Shown here one piece after another: positions 41,820 through 49,584 of a stretch of DNA of 64,000 nt. Numbering within the stretch: the stretch's first letter is position 1; each line of letters opens with the position of its first letter. A program made the position numbers and the translations under genes. Under the pieces are notes generated by a model. It had not been told where the DNA came from. It made no database searches and saw only the letters and a list, made by a program, of their open reading frames with translations. Source of the stretch: CAVPWP01 sp050789285 (GTDB lineage Bacteria; Pseudomonadota; Alphaproteobacteria; Rhodobacterales; Rhodobacteraceae); the NCBI RefSeq assembly GCF_050789285.1, contig NZ_JBOUVX010000001.1, forward strand, positions 1,302,001 to 1,366,000, given 5' to 3'.

Positions 41820-44800
41820 ATGACCGACCCGTCCCATATCCTTGCCAGCGGCGCGCCCGAAGGCTTCGACGCGCGGCTTGTCCTTGACGAGCTTGCCCGC
41901 GCGGGGTCGGGCGGCGGGGCGGTCATCCATGTGGCGCGCGACGACAAGCGGCTGGCCGCGATGCAGGCCGCGCTTGCCTTCTTCGACCCGACGCTTCCGG
42001 TCCTGACCTTTCCGGGCTGGGACTGCCTGCCCTATGACCGGGTGTCGCCCAACCCCGACATCTCGGCCGCGCGCATGGCGACGCTGGCGGCCCTCGTGCA
42101 CGGGGCACCGAGGCGATTCGTCCTTCTGACGACACTGTCGGCGGCGACCCAGTTCGTGCCCGCCCGCGATGTGCTGGCCGATGCCGCCTTCACCGCCCGC
42201 GTGGGCGACCGGATCGACGAGGCCGCCCTGCGCAGCTTCCTCGTGCGCATGGGGTTCTCGCAGGCGCCCACGGTGACGGAACCGGGCGACTACGCCGTGC
42301 GCGGCGGCATCATCGACATCTTCCCCCCCGGCGAAGGCGGGCCGGTGCGGCTTGACCTGTTCGGCGACGTTCTCGACGGCGCGCGGCGGTTCGATCCCGG
42401 CAGCCAGCGCACGACCGAGACGCTGAACCTGGTCGAGCTTGCCCCGGTGAGCGAGGTCATCCTCGACGAGGCCGCAATCACCCGCTTTCGCCAGACCTAC
42501 CGGCTTGAGTTCGGGGCCGCCGGCACCGACGATCCGCTTTACGAAGCGGTCAGCGCCGGCCGCAAGCACCAGGGGATGGAGCACTGGCTGGCCTTCTTCC
42601 ACGAACGGCTCGAGACGCTGTTCGACTATCTGCCCGGCGCGCCGGTGCTGACCGACGACCAGCTGACGCCCGCGCGCCTTGCCCGGTGGGACGCGATCGC
42701 CGATCAATACGACGTCCGGCGCGAGGCGATGGGCGTGCGCGGGCGGATGGACACCGTCTACAAGCCCGCGCCGCCGCGCGGCCTTTACCTTGACGACGCG
42801 GCCTGGACGGCGGCCCTGAAGGGCCGGCGGGTGGTCGATCTGCGGGCGCTGCCGCAGCCCACGGGCCCTGGCGTGATCGACGCGGGCGGGCGGATCGGGC
42901 GCAACTTCGCGCCCGAGCGCCAGCAGGAAAAGATCAGTCTTTTCGGCGCGCTGGCCGCGCATATTCGGGCAAAGGCCAAGGACGGCGCGGTGGTCGTCGC
43001 CAGCTATTCCGAGGGCGCGCGCGACCGCCTTTCGACGCTGCTCGAGGACGAGGGGCTGGCCGGCGCCACCCCGATCGCGGACTTCCGCGACGTGCCCGAT
43101 GCCCGGGGCGGCGTCTTCCTTGCCGTCTGGGCGCTCGAGCACGGGTTCGAGGGACGCGGACTGACCGTCGTTTCGGAACAGGACGTGCTGGGCGACCGCC
43201 TGATCCGCGCGCCGCGCAAGAAGCGCCGGGCCGAGAACTTCCTGACCGAGGCGCAAAGCCTCAGCCCCGGCGATCTGATCGTGCATGTCGATCACGGCGT
43301 CGGGCGCTATCAGGGGATGGAGGTGATCAGCGCGCTGGGGGCAGCGCATGAATGCCTGCTTCTGGAATACGCCGGCGGCGACAGGCTCTATCTGCCGGTC
43401 GAGAACATCGAACTTCTCAGCCGCTTCGGCCATGAAGAGGGGCTTCTCGACAAGCTGGGCGGCGGGGCCTGGCAGGCCAAGAAGGCCCGCCTGAAGGAAC
43501 GCATCCGCGAGATGGCCGAGCGGCTGATCCGCATCGCCGCCGAACGCGCGCTGCGCACCGCCCCGGTGATCGAACAGCCCGACCACGCGTGGGAGGCCTT
43601 CTCGGCCCGCTTCCCCTATCAGGAGACGGACGACCAGCTGCGCGCGATCTCGGACGTGCTTGACGATCTGGCCTCGGGCAACCCGATGGACCGGCTGATC
43701 TGCGGCGACGTGGGCTTCGGCAAGACCGAGGTCGCGATGCGCGCGGCCTTCGTGGCGGCCATGTCGGGACTTCAGGTCGCCGTGATCGCGCCGACCACGC
43801 TGCTGGCGCGTCAGCATTTCCAAAGTTTTTCCGAACGGTTCCGGGGCTTTCCTCTGAACGTGCGTCAACTGTCGCGCTTCGTTTCGGCGAAAGAGGCGGC
43901 GGCGACGCGCGACGGGCTGGCGCGCGGCACGGTCGACATCGTCATCGGCACGCACGCGCTGCTGGCCAAGGGCGTGAGCTTCAAGAACCTCGGCCTGCTG
44001 ATCATCGATGAGGAACAGCATTTCGGCGTCGCCCACAAGGAACGCCTGAAGGAGATGCGCAGCGACATCCACGTGCTGACGCTGACCGCCACGCCGATCC
44101 CGCGCACGCTGCAACTCAGCCTGACGGGGGTGCGCGATCTGTCGATCATCGGCACGCCGCCGGTCGACCGGCTGGCGATCCGCACCTATGTCAGCGAATT
44201 CGACACCGTCACCCTGCGCGAGGCGCTGCTGCGCGAGCATTATCGCGGGGGCCAGTCGTTCTTCGTCGTGCCGCGGATCGCCGATCTGCCCGAGATGGAG
44301 GAGTTCCTGCGCACCGAGGTGCCGGAAGTCACCTTCATCACCGCCCACGGCCAGCTTGCTGCGGGCGATCTCGACGAGCGGATGAACGCCTTCTACGACG
44401 GCAAGTACGACGTGCTTCTGGCCACGACGATCGTCGAATCTGGCCTCGACATCCCGACCGCCAACACCATGGTCATCCACCGCGCCGACATGTTCGGGCT
44501 GGCGCAGCTTTACCAGATCCGCGGGCGGGTCGGGCGGTCGAAGGCCCGCGCCTATGCCTATCTGACGACGAAGCCGCGCGCGAAGCTGACGCCGGCGGCG
44601 GAAAAGCGGCTGCGGGTGCTGGGGTCGCTCGACAGCCTTGGCGCGGGCTTCACGCTGGCCAGCCAGGACCTCGACATTCGCGGCGCGGGCAACCTTCTGG
44701 GCGAAGAGCAATCGGGCCAGATCCGCGAGGTGGGCTATGAACTTTACCAGTCGATGCTGGAAGAGGCGATCGCCCGCATCCGGCGCGGCGAGGTGGCCCT

Positions 44801-45290
44801 TCCGGACGTCGGCGACGGCCAGTGGGCGCCGCAGATCAACCTGGGCGTTCCGGTTCTCATTCCCGAAGAGTATGTGCCGGACCTCGATGTGCGGCTGGGC
44901 CTTTACCGCCGGCTGTCGGGCCTGCACACCAAGGTCGAACTGGAGGGCTTCGCGGCCGAACTGATCGACCGGTTCGGCAAGCTCCCGCGCGAGGTCAACA
45001 CGCTGCTGCTGATCGTGCGCATCAAGGAAGAGTGCAAGAAGGCCGGCATCGCCAAGTTCGACGCGGGCCCCAAGGGCGCGACGATCCAGTTCCACATGGA
45101 CAAGTTCGCCAATCCCGCGGGGCTGGTCGAATTCATCCAGGACCAGAAGGGCCTGGCCAGGGTGAAGGACAACAAGATCGTCGTGCGCCGCGACTGGGAC
45201 AAGGAAAGCGACAAGATCAAGGGCGCCTTCGCCATCGCCCGCGACCTGGCCGAAAAGGCGAAGTCGGCGCCGGCGGCCCGCGCCGTCTAG
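41820..45290 (+). CDS. mfd: Transcription-repair coupling factor Mfd
   Basis: Mfd displaces RNA polymerase stalled at lesions and recruits UvrA. The 1156-residue protein has an N-terminal UvrB-like module (PVLTFPGWDCLPYDRVSPN), the RNA polymerase-interaction domain (SPGDLIVHVDHGVGRYQGM), and RecG-like motor domains. The motor has Walker A GDVGFGKTE near residue 632, the DEEQ box IIDEEQHFGVAHKE and motif VI YQIRGRVGRSKARAY. A C-terminal TRCF domain closes it. ATG 41820 is preceded by an in-frame TTG at 41808. Its TAG and the stop of the convergent bcr gene share one CTAG. Confidence 0.98.
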   Translation: MTDPSHILASGAPEGFDARLVLDELARAGSGGGAVIHVARDDKRLAAMQAALAFFDPTLPVLTFPGWDCLPYDRVSPNPDISAARMATLAALVHGAPRRFVLLTTLSAATQFVPARDVLADAAFTARVGDRIDEAALRSFLVRMGFSQAPTVTEPGDYAVRGGIIDIFPPGEGGPVRLDLFGDVLDGARRFDPGSQRTTETLNLVELAPVSEVILDEAAITRFRQTYRLEFGAAGTDDPLYEAVSAGRKHQGMEHWLAFFHERLETLFDYLPGAPVLTDDQLTPARLARWDAIADQYDVRREAMGVRGRMDTVYKPAPPRGLYLDDAAWTAALKGRRVVDLRALPQPTGPGVIDAGGRIGRNFAPERQQEKISLFGALAAHIRAKAKDGAVVVASYSEGARDRLSTLLEDEGLAGATPIADFRDVPDARGGVFLAVWALEHGFEGRGLTVVSEQDVLGDRLIRAPRKKRRAENFLTEAQSLSPGDLIVHVDHGVGRYQGMEVISALGAAHECLLLEYAGGDRLYLPVENIELLSRFGHEEGLLDKLGGGAWQAKKARLKERIREMAERLIRIAAERALRTAPVIEQPDHAWEAFSARFPYQETDDQLRAISDVLDDLASGNPMDRLICGDVGFGKTEVAMRAAFVAAMSGLQVAVIAPTTLLARQHFQSFSERFRGFPLNVRQLSRFVSAKEAAATRDGLARGTVDIVIGTHALLAKGVSFKNLGLLIIDEEQHFGVAHKERLKEMRSDIHVLTLTATPIPRTLQLSLTGVRDLSIIGTPPVDRLAIRTYVSEFDTVTLREALLREHYRGGQSFFVVPRIADLPEMEEFLRTEVPEVTFITAHGQLAAGDLDERMNAFYDGKYDVLLATTIVESGLDIPTANTMVIHRADMFGLAQLYQIRGRVGRSKARAYAYLTTKPRAKLTPAAEKRLRVLGSLDSLGAGFTLASQDLDIRGAGNLLGEEQSGQIREVGYELYQSMLEEAIARIRRGEVALPDVGDGQWAPQINLGVPVLIPEEYVPDLDVRLGLYRRLSGLHTKVELEGFAAELIDRFGKLPREVNTLLLIVRIKEECKKAGIAKFDAGPKGATIQFHMDKFANPAGLVEFIQDQKGLARVKDNKIVVRRDWDKESDKIKGAFAIARDLAEKAKSAPAARAV

Positions 45291-46528
45291 CCGGCGCCCT
45301 CGGGCGGACGGCGCTTCGGTTCGGGGTCGATCTCGCGCGATCTGCGCATCAACAGAAGCGCCAGACCCGAACAGACGGCGGTGCCCGCCAGAAGCGGCAC
45401 CGGCGTGCCGTCGAAGGCCAGCCCGATCGGGGCCGCGATCGGCACCGCAAGCACGGTCGAGACCGCGCCCACGACCGAAGCCGCCATGCCGGCGATGTGC
45501 CCCATCGGCTGAAGCGCCAGCGCGTTGAGGTTGCCGAAGGTGAGGCCCGCCATGAAGAAGATCGACGTGGACCAGAAGAAGAAGGCCGGGAAGGCCAGCC
45601 ACCCCGGCATCAGCCCCGTGCCCCAAAGCGTCAGGAGAAGCACCGCGATCACCGTCTGCGCGGCATAGGCCGCGATGGCGAGGCGCCGCATCCCAAGCCG
45701 CATCACCAGCGTGGCGTTCAGGATCGTGCCGCCCGCCGACAGAAGCCCCGTCGCCATGAACCAGAAGTGGAAATAGGTGCCGCGCCCGAAGGTCTCGTCG
45801 TAAAGCTGCTGGATCGAGCTGAGCAGCGCGAACATCTGGCCGAAGCCCAGGCACAGGACCGCAATGTAGATCAGGACCATCCGGTGTGTCAGCACCTCGC
45901 GCGCGGCGGCCAGAAGGGGACCGGCGCGGAAGGGGCGGCGCGCCTCGGGCGGCAGCGTCTCGGGCTGGCGCAGGTTGAGCCAGAGCCCGCCGGCAAGTCC
46001 GAAGACGACGAAGGCCCCGAAGATCCCCTGCCAGGTGCCGCTCAGCGCGATGATGCCTGCACCCAGCGTGGGCGCGAAGGCGGGGACAAGGATGAAGACG
46101 GTCATCACGAAGGACACCACCTGCGCCATGCGGCGCCCCTCGTAGAGGTCGCGGATCATCGCCAGCGTGACCACGCGCGGACCAGAGGCCCCAAGCCCCT
46201 GCATCACGCGGGCAGCAAGAAGCGCCTCGAGCGATTGCGCCGTCATCGCCCAGAGCGACGCCGCGATGTAAAGCGCGATGCCGCAGGTGATGGTGGTGCG
46301 GCGACCCAGACGGTCCGAGATCGGGCCGGCGAAGAAGGTGCCGATCCCCATGCCCAGCACGAAGGCCGTCAGGACAAGCTGGACGCGGTTCGCATCACCG
46401 GGCGACAGGTCGGACGCGATCTGCGGCAGCGCGGGCAGCATCGCGTCGATCGAAAAGGCGATGGTGGCGAAAAGCATCGCCGACAGCGCCACGAACTCGG
46501 GCATGGGCAGCGGCCCCGAGGGCCTCAT
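45287..46528 (-). CDS. Bcr/CflA-family multidrug efflux MFS transporter
   Basis: The 413-residue protein has about 12 membrane segments. The first contains the Bcr/CflA signature FSIDAMLPALPQIASDL, and the loop 2-3 motif reads GPISDRLGRRTTI. Family members export drugs such as bicyclomycin and some dipeptides by proton antiport; the substrate here is unknown. ATG 46528 overlaps the stop of the FrnE-like gene by four bases; MPEFVAL at 46453 could be an alternative inner start. It is the last gene of an acyl-CoA synthetase, DsbA-like, MFS operon. Confidence 0.88.
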   Translation of the reverse strand: MRPSGPLPMPEFVALSAMLFATIAFSIDAMLPALPQIASDLSPGDANRVQLVLTAFVLGMGIGTFFAGPISDRLGRRTTITCGIALYIAASLWAMTAQSLEALLAARVMQGLGASGPRVVTLAMIRDLYEGRRMAQVVSFVMTVFILVPAFAPTLGAGIIALSGTWQGIFGAFVVFGLAGGLWLNLRQPETLPPEARRPFRAGPLLAAAREVLTHRMVLIYIAVLCLGFGQMFALLSSIQQLYDETFGRGTYFHFWFMATGLLSAGGTILNATLVMRLGMRRLAIAAYAAQTVIAVLLLTLWGTGLMPGWLAFPAFFFWSTSIFFMAGLTFGNLNALALQPMGHIAGMAASVVGAVSTVLAVPIAAPIGLAFDGTPVPLLAGTAVCSGLALLLMRRSREIDPEPKRRPPEGAG

Positions 46529-47172
46529 GCGTCGCCGGCCCGCAACTGTTCGGTCACTTCGTCGATGACCTGAAGCCACAGCTCGGTCGGCTGCGCACCG
46601 ACCACGACATGCTGGTTGGCGATGACGAAGGTCGGCACGCCGGTCACGCCGCGCTGGCGGGCGTGCGCGTCGCGGGCCCGCACGTCCTCGGCATCCGCCT
46701 CGGTCGAGAAAAGCCGCGCGATCATCGCGCGGTCAAGGCCGATGGCGGCGGCGATGTCGGTCAGCACCTCGCGGTCGCCGATGTCGCGGCCTTCGATGAA
46801 ATAGGCGCGGAAAAGCGCGGCGACCGCCGCGGTCTGCCGCCCCTCGAGCCCCGCCCAGTGGATCAGCCGGTGCGCGTCAAGCGTGCTGGGCGTGCGGGTG
46901 ATCCCTTCGAAGTTGATCGCCAGCCCCGCCCTTTCGGCCGCCGTCACCACCGGGGCATAGGCCCGCACCGCGCCGTCGCGGCCGCCGAACTTGGCCTCCA
47001 TGTAGGCGCGCCGCTCCATGCCCTCGGGCGGCATGTCGGGGTTGAGCTGGAAGGGATGCCATTCGATGGCGAAGGGGTGGTCGGGCCGCTGTTCCAGCGC
47101 CCGGTCCAGGTTGGCCTTGCCGATGAAGCACCAGGGGCAGATCGGGTCGGACAGGATATCAAGCTTGATCAT
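46525..47172 (-). CDS. FrnE-like DsbA-family oxidoreductase
   Basis: The 215-residue protein lacks a signal peptide and starts MIKLDILSDPICPWCFIG, with the CxxC pair Cys12/Cys15. It keeps the FrnE/DsbA insertion domain and the cis-Pro loop GVTGVPTFVIANQHVV. FrnE relatives are cytoplasmic thiol oxidoreductases linked to oxidative-stress resistance or polyketide isomerisation (2-hydroxychromene-2-carboxylate isomerase-like). The exact reaction is unclear. It overlaps the upstream acyl-CoA synthetase gene by 14 bases and the downstream MFS gene by four, so the three are one operon. Confidence 0.88.
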   Translation of the reverse strand: MIKLDILSDPICPWCFIGKANLDRALEQRPDHPFAIEWHPFQLNPDMPPEGMERRAYMEAKFGGRDGAVRAYAPVVTAAERAGLAINFEGITRTPSTLDAHRLIHWAGLEGRQTAAVAALFRAYFIEGRDIGDREVLTDIAAAIGLDRAMIARLFSTEADAEDVRARDAHARQRGVTGVPTFVIANQHVVVGAQPTELWLQVIDEVTEQLRAGDA

Positions 47173-48700
47173 CGGTGGTCTCGGACTGGGTGTCGGGCGT
47201 GATCCGCAGCGCACGGCGCGCCAGCTTGCCGTTCGCGGCGCGCGGCAGGCCGTCGACGCGGAAGAAGACGCGCGGGCGTTTGTAGGAGGCAAGCCTTTCG
47301 GCGCAATGCGCCGCCAGCTTTGCCTCATCCACGGGACCCTCCGCAACATAAAAGGCCGCGATCACACGGGTTGTGCGGTCAAGCACATGGTCGACGGCAG
47401 CGGCCTCGGCCACGCCGGGAAAGGCAGTCAGCGCGGCCTCGACCTCAAGCGGCGAGACCCGGAAGCCCCCCGCGGTCAGCAGGTCGTCGGCCCGCCCGAT
47501 ATAGTCGAGCGCGCCGTCGTCGCGCAGCACCATGCTGTCGCCGGTCAGGAACCAGTCGCCGCGCAGGTGCCGGGCCTCGGCCTCGGGGTCGTGCAGGTAG
47601 CCCAGCATCAGGCCCGGGTCGGCGCGGTGCACGGCAAGGATGCCCGGCATACCCCGGCCGACCGGCTGCCCATCTTCGCCCAGAAGCGCCATGCGGCGGC
47701 CGGGCTGGGGAAAGCCGAGGCTGCCCTCGGGGGCGGGGCGCGCCGGACTGCCCGAGACGAAGGTCGAGCATTCCGATTGTCCGAAGGCCTCGTGGATGTC
47801 GGTGCCGGTGCGGTCGCGCCAGTGCGCGCGGACCTCGTCGGGCAGTTTCTCGCCCGCCGACAGCCCATGCCGCAGCTTGGCCATCGGGGGCAGGGGGCCC
47901 TGACGCAGGAGCCGGCGAAAGACGCCGGGGACGGCGGCGAAGATCGTCACGTCATGGCGCGCGATCAGAAGCGGCAGCGCATCCGCAGAGATCCCCTCGG
48001 CCGGGATCAGCGCGGTCGCGCCCATCGCCCAGGGGTCGAGCAGCCCGGTTCCCAGCGTGTAGGTCCAGTTGAACGCGCCGGCGTGCATGACGCGGTCCTC
48101 GGGCGTCAGGCCATACCAGCCCTCGACCATCATCCGCCGCGCCCAGACCGCGCGATGGGCGTGGACGACACCGCGCGGCGCGCCGGAGGTGCCCGAGGTA
48201 TAGACGATGTAGGCGGCGTCCTCGGCGCCGGTGTCGGCGGCGCGCAGATCGGCCTCGCCCGCTTCGGCCCGCAGGTCGGCCAGGGCCACCACGGGCGCGG
48301 GGTGTTCGGGGAGGGCGACGCCGGCTCCGGCCACGACCAGCGCGGGGTCGAGGTCGGCGGCGATCCGCGTGATCTCGCCCGCGGTCAGCGCGGCCGAGGT
48401 GGGGACGGGCACATGCCCCGCCGCGATCGCACCCAGAAAGACGATGGGGAAGTCGACCGAATTGCCGATGCGCAGAAGCACGCGCGTGCCGGGTGCCGGA
48501 TGCGCGGCGCGGAACCACGCCGCCGCCCCGCCCACCGCGCGGCTCAGGCGCGCGAAGCTCCACCTGTCGGCGCGGGCGGGTCCGACGACGGCCAGCGCGA
48601 TCTTGTCGGGGCAGGCGGCGCCCGCCGCCAGGACATGGGCAGCCAGGTTCAGGCGCGTGGGGCAGGCGGGCGGCGGGCCAAGGTCGACGACGGACAGCAT
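47159..48700 (-). CDS. Acyl-CoA synthetase (AMP-forming, benzoate-CoA ligase-like)
   Basis: The 513-residue enzyme belongs to the ANL superfamily: it adenylates a carboxylic acid, then transfers the acyl group to CoA. The P-loop YTSGTSGAPRGV is at about residues 167-178 and the acyl-site block HEAFGQSECSTFVSG follows. The hinge region is TGDSMVLRDDGALDYIGRADD, and the catalytic lysine is Lys492 in ANGKLARRAL. The layout resembles benzoate/short-chain acyl-CoA ligases; the acid is not identifiable. It is divergent from an XRE-cupin regulator and heads the operon with the FrnE-like and MFS genes. Confidence 0.88.
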   Translation of the reverse strand: MLSVVDLGPPPACPTRLNLAAHVLAAGAACPDKIALAVVGPARADRWSFARLSRAVGGAAAWFRAAHPAPGTRVLLRIGNSVDFPIVFLGAIAAGHVPVPTSAALTAGEITRIAADLDPALVVAGAGVALPEHPAPVVALADLRAEAGEADLRAADTGAEDAAYIVYTSGTSGAPRGVVHAHRAVWARRMMVEGWYGLTPEDRVMHAGAFNWTYTLGTGLLDPWAMGATALIPAEGISADALPLLIARHDVTIFAAVPGVFRRLLRQGPLPPMAKLRHGLSAGEKLPDEVRAHWRDRTGTDIHEAFGQSECSTFVSGSPARPAPEGSLGFPQPGRRMALLGEDGQPVGRGMPGILAVHRADPGLMLGYLHDPEAEARHLRGDWFLTGDSMVLRDDGALDYIGRADDLLTAGGFRVSPLEVEAALTAFPGVAEAAAVDHVLDRTTRVIAAFYVAEGPVDEAKLAAHCAERLASYKRPRVFFRVDGLPRAANGKLARRALRITPDTQSETTDDQA

Positions 48701-48767
48701 GGCTGCGTCGCTACGCGCGCGAGTTGTGCGTTGCAAGCCCGGCGGAGGCCGCCCTATACCGCGCGGC

Positions 48768-49391
48768 ATGAACCCGCGCGATGTCCCCAGCCTGATCCGA
48801 CTTGCCCGCGAAAACGGTGCGCAGGACGACCCGCAGCCGCTTGACCTTGGCGCGCGGGTGCGCGAGCTGCGCCAGACCCGGAACTGGACGCTGGAACAGG
48901 CGGCGCGGCAGGCGGGTCTGGCGCGGTCCACCCTGTCGAAGATCGAGAACGGGCAGATGTCGCCCACCTACGACGCGCTGAAAAAGCTGGCCACCGGTCT
49001 TCAGATCCCGGTGCCGCAGCTCTTCACGCCGCCTCGCGCCGAAAAGGTCAACGGCCGGATGGGCGTCACGCGCTCGGGCGAGGGGACGGCCCATGCCACC
49101 ACCACCTACGAGCACGAGCTTCTGGGCGGGGCGCTGACGAAGAAGGCCATGCTGCCCTACCGCGCGCGCATCCGGGCACGGGCCATCGACGAGTTCGACG
49201 GCTGGGTGCGCCACGACGGCGAAGAGTTCCTGTACGTCCTGACCGGCGTGATCCGGCTTTACACCGAGTTCTACGAACCGGTCGAGATGCGCCGGGGCGA
49301 CAGCGCCTATTACGACGCCACGATGGGCCACAACGTCATCTCGCTGAGCGACGACGACGCCACGATCCTTTGGGTCACGACGATGGCCTGA
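48768..49391 (+). CDS. XRE-cupin transcriptional regulator
   Basis: The 207-residue protein has an N-terminal XRE helix-turn-helix (residues about 25-82; VRELRQTRNWTLEQAARQAG, then LSKIENGQMSPTYDAL) and a C-terminal cupin_2 domain (FDGWVRHDGEEFLYVLTGV, then RGDSAYYDATMGHNV). This XRE-cupin design is used for ligand-sensing repressors of metabolite or drug export genes. It is divergent from the acyl-CoA synthetase operon with only 67 bases between starts, so that operon is the natural candidate target. Confidence 0.9.
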   Translation: MNPRDVPSLIRLARENGAQDDPQPLDLGARVRELRQTRNWTLEQAARQAGLARSTLSKIENGQMSPTYDALKKLATGLQIPVPQLFTPPRAEKVNGRMGVTRSGEGTAHATTTYEHELLGGALTKKAMLPYRARIRARAIDEFDGWVRHDGEEFLYVLTGVIRLYTEFYEPVEMRRGDSAYYDATMGHNVISLSDDDATILWVTTMA

Positions 49392-49420
49392 GGCGCGGCG
49401 CCCCCCCCGGGGGCCCCGGA

Positions 49421-49537
49421 TCAGAACGCGTCGTCGACGGCGCGCGCGCCTGCCGACAGGTCCTGCCCCAGCCCGTCGACCGTGTTGCAGGCCGAAAGCA
49501 CAGCCAGAAGGCCGAAAAGAACAATGATCTTCTTCAT
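49421..49537 (-). CDS. Entericidin EcnA/B-like small lipoprotein
   Basis: A 38-residue ORF begins MKKIIVLFGLLAVLSACNTV: a lipoprotein signal peptide with lipobox LSAC (lipidated Cys17). The short mature part DGLGQDLSAGARAVDDAF is the entericidin pattern (NTV-x-G-x-G-x-D). Entericidins are tiny cell-envelope lipoproteins first described as an antidote/toxin pair; in alphaproteobacteria the role is unknown. It starts 34 bases after the peptide-binding protein gene on the same strand, so they are probably co-transcribed. The ribosome-binding region carries 14-base tandem repeats. Confidence 0.82.
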   Translation of the reverse strand: MKKIIVLFGLLAVLSACNTVDGLGQDLSAGARAVDDAF

Positions 49538-49542
49538 CTCTG

Positions 49543-49584
49543 CTCAGTCCTCGAAGCTCAGTTCCTGAAGCTCAGTCCTCGTAC
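49543..49584. repeat. Imperfect tandem repeat, three 14-base units
   Basis: On the minus strand the unit TTCGAGGACTGAGC occurs as TACGAGGACTGAGC, TTCAGGAACTGAGC and TTCGAGGACTGAGC. The first copy contains the stop codon of the binding-protein gene; the last carries GAGGA that may serve as ribosome-binding site for the entericidin-like gene. Confidence 0.7.

Noticed and set aside
41730..45854. 1374-residue minus-strand ORF
   Set aside because: It is a shadow of mfd, kept open by GC-rich third-position bias; its His/Arg/Gly-rich composition is not protein-like.
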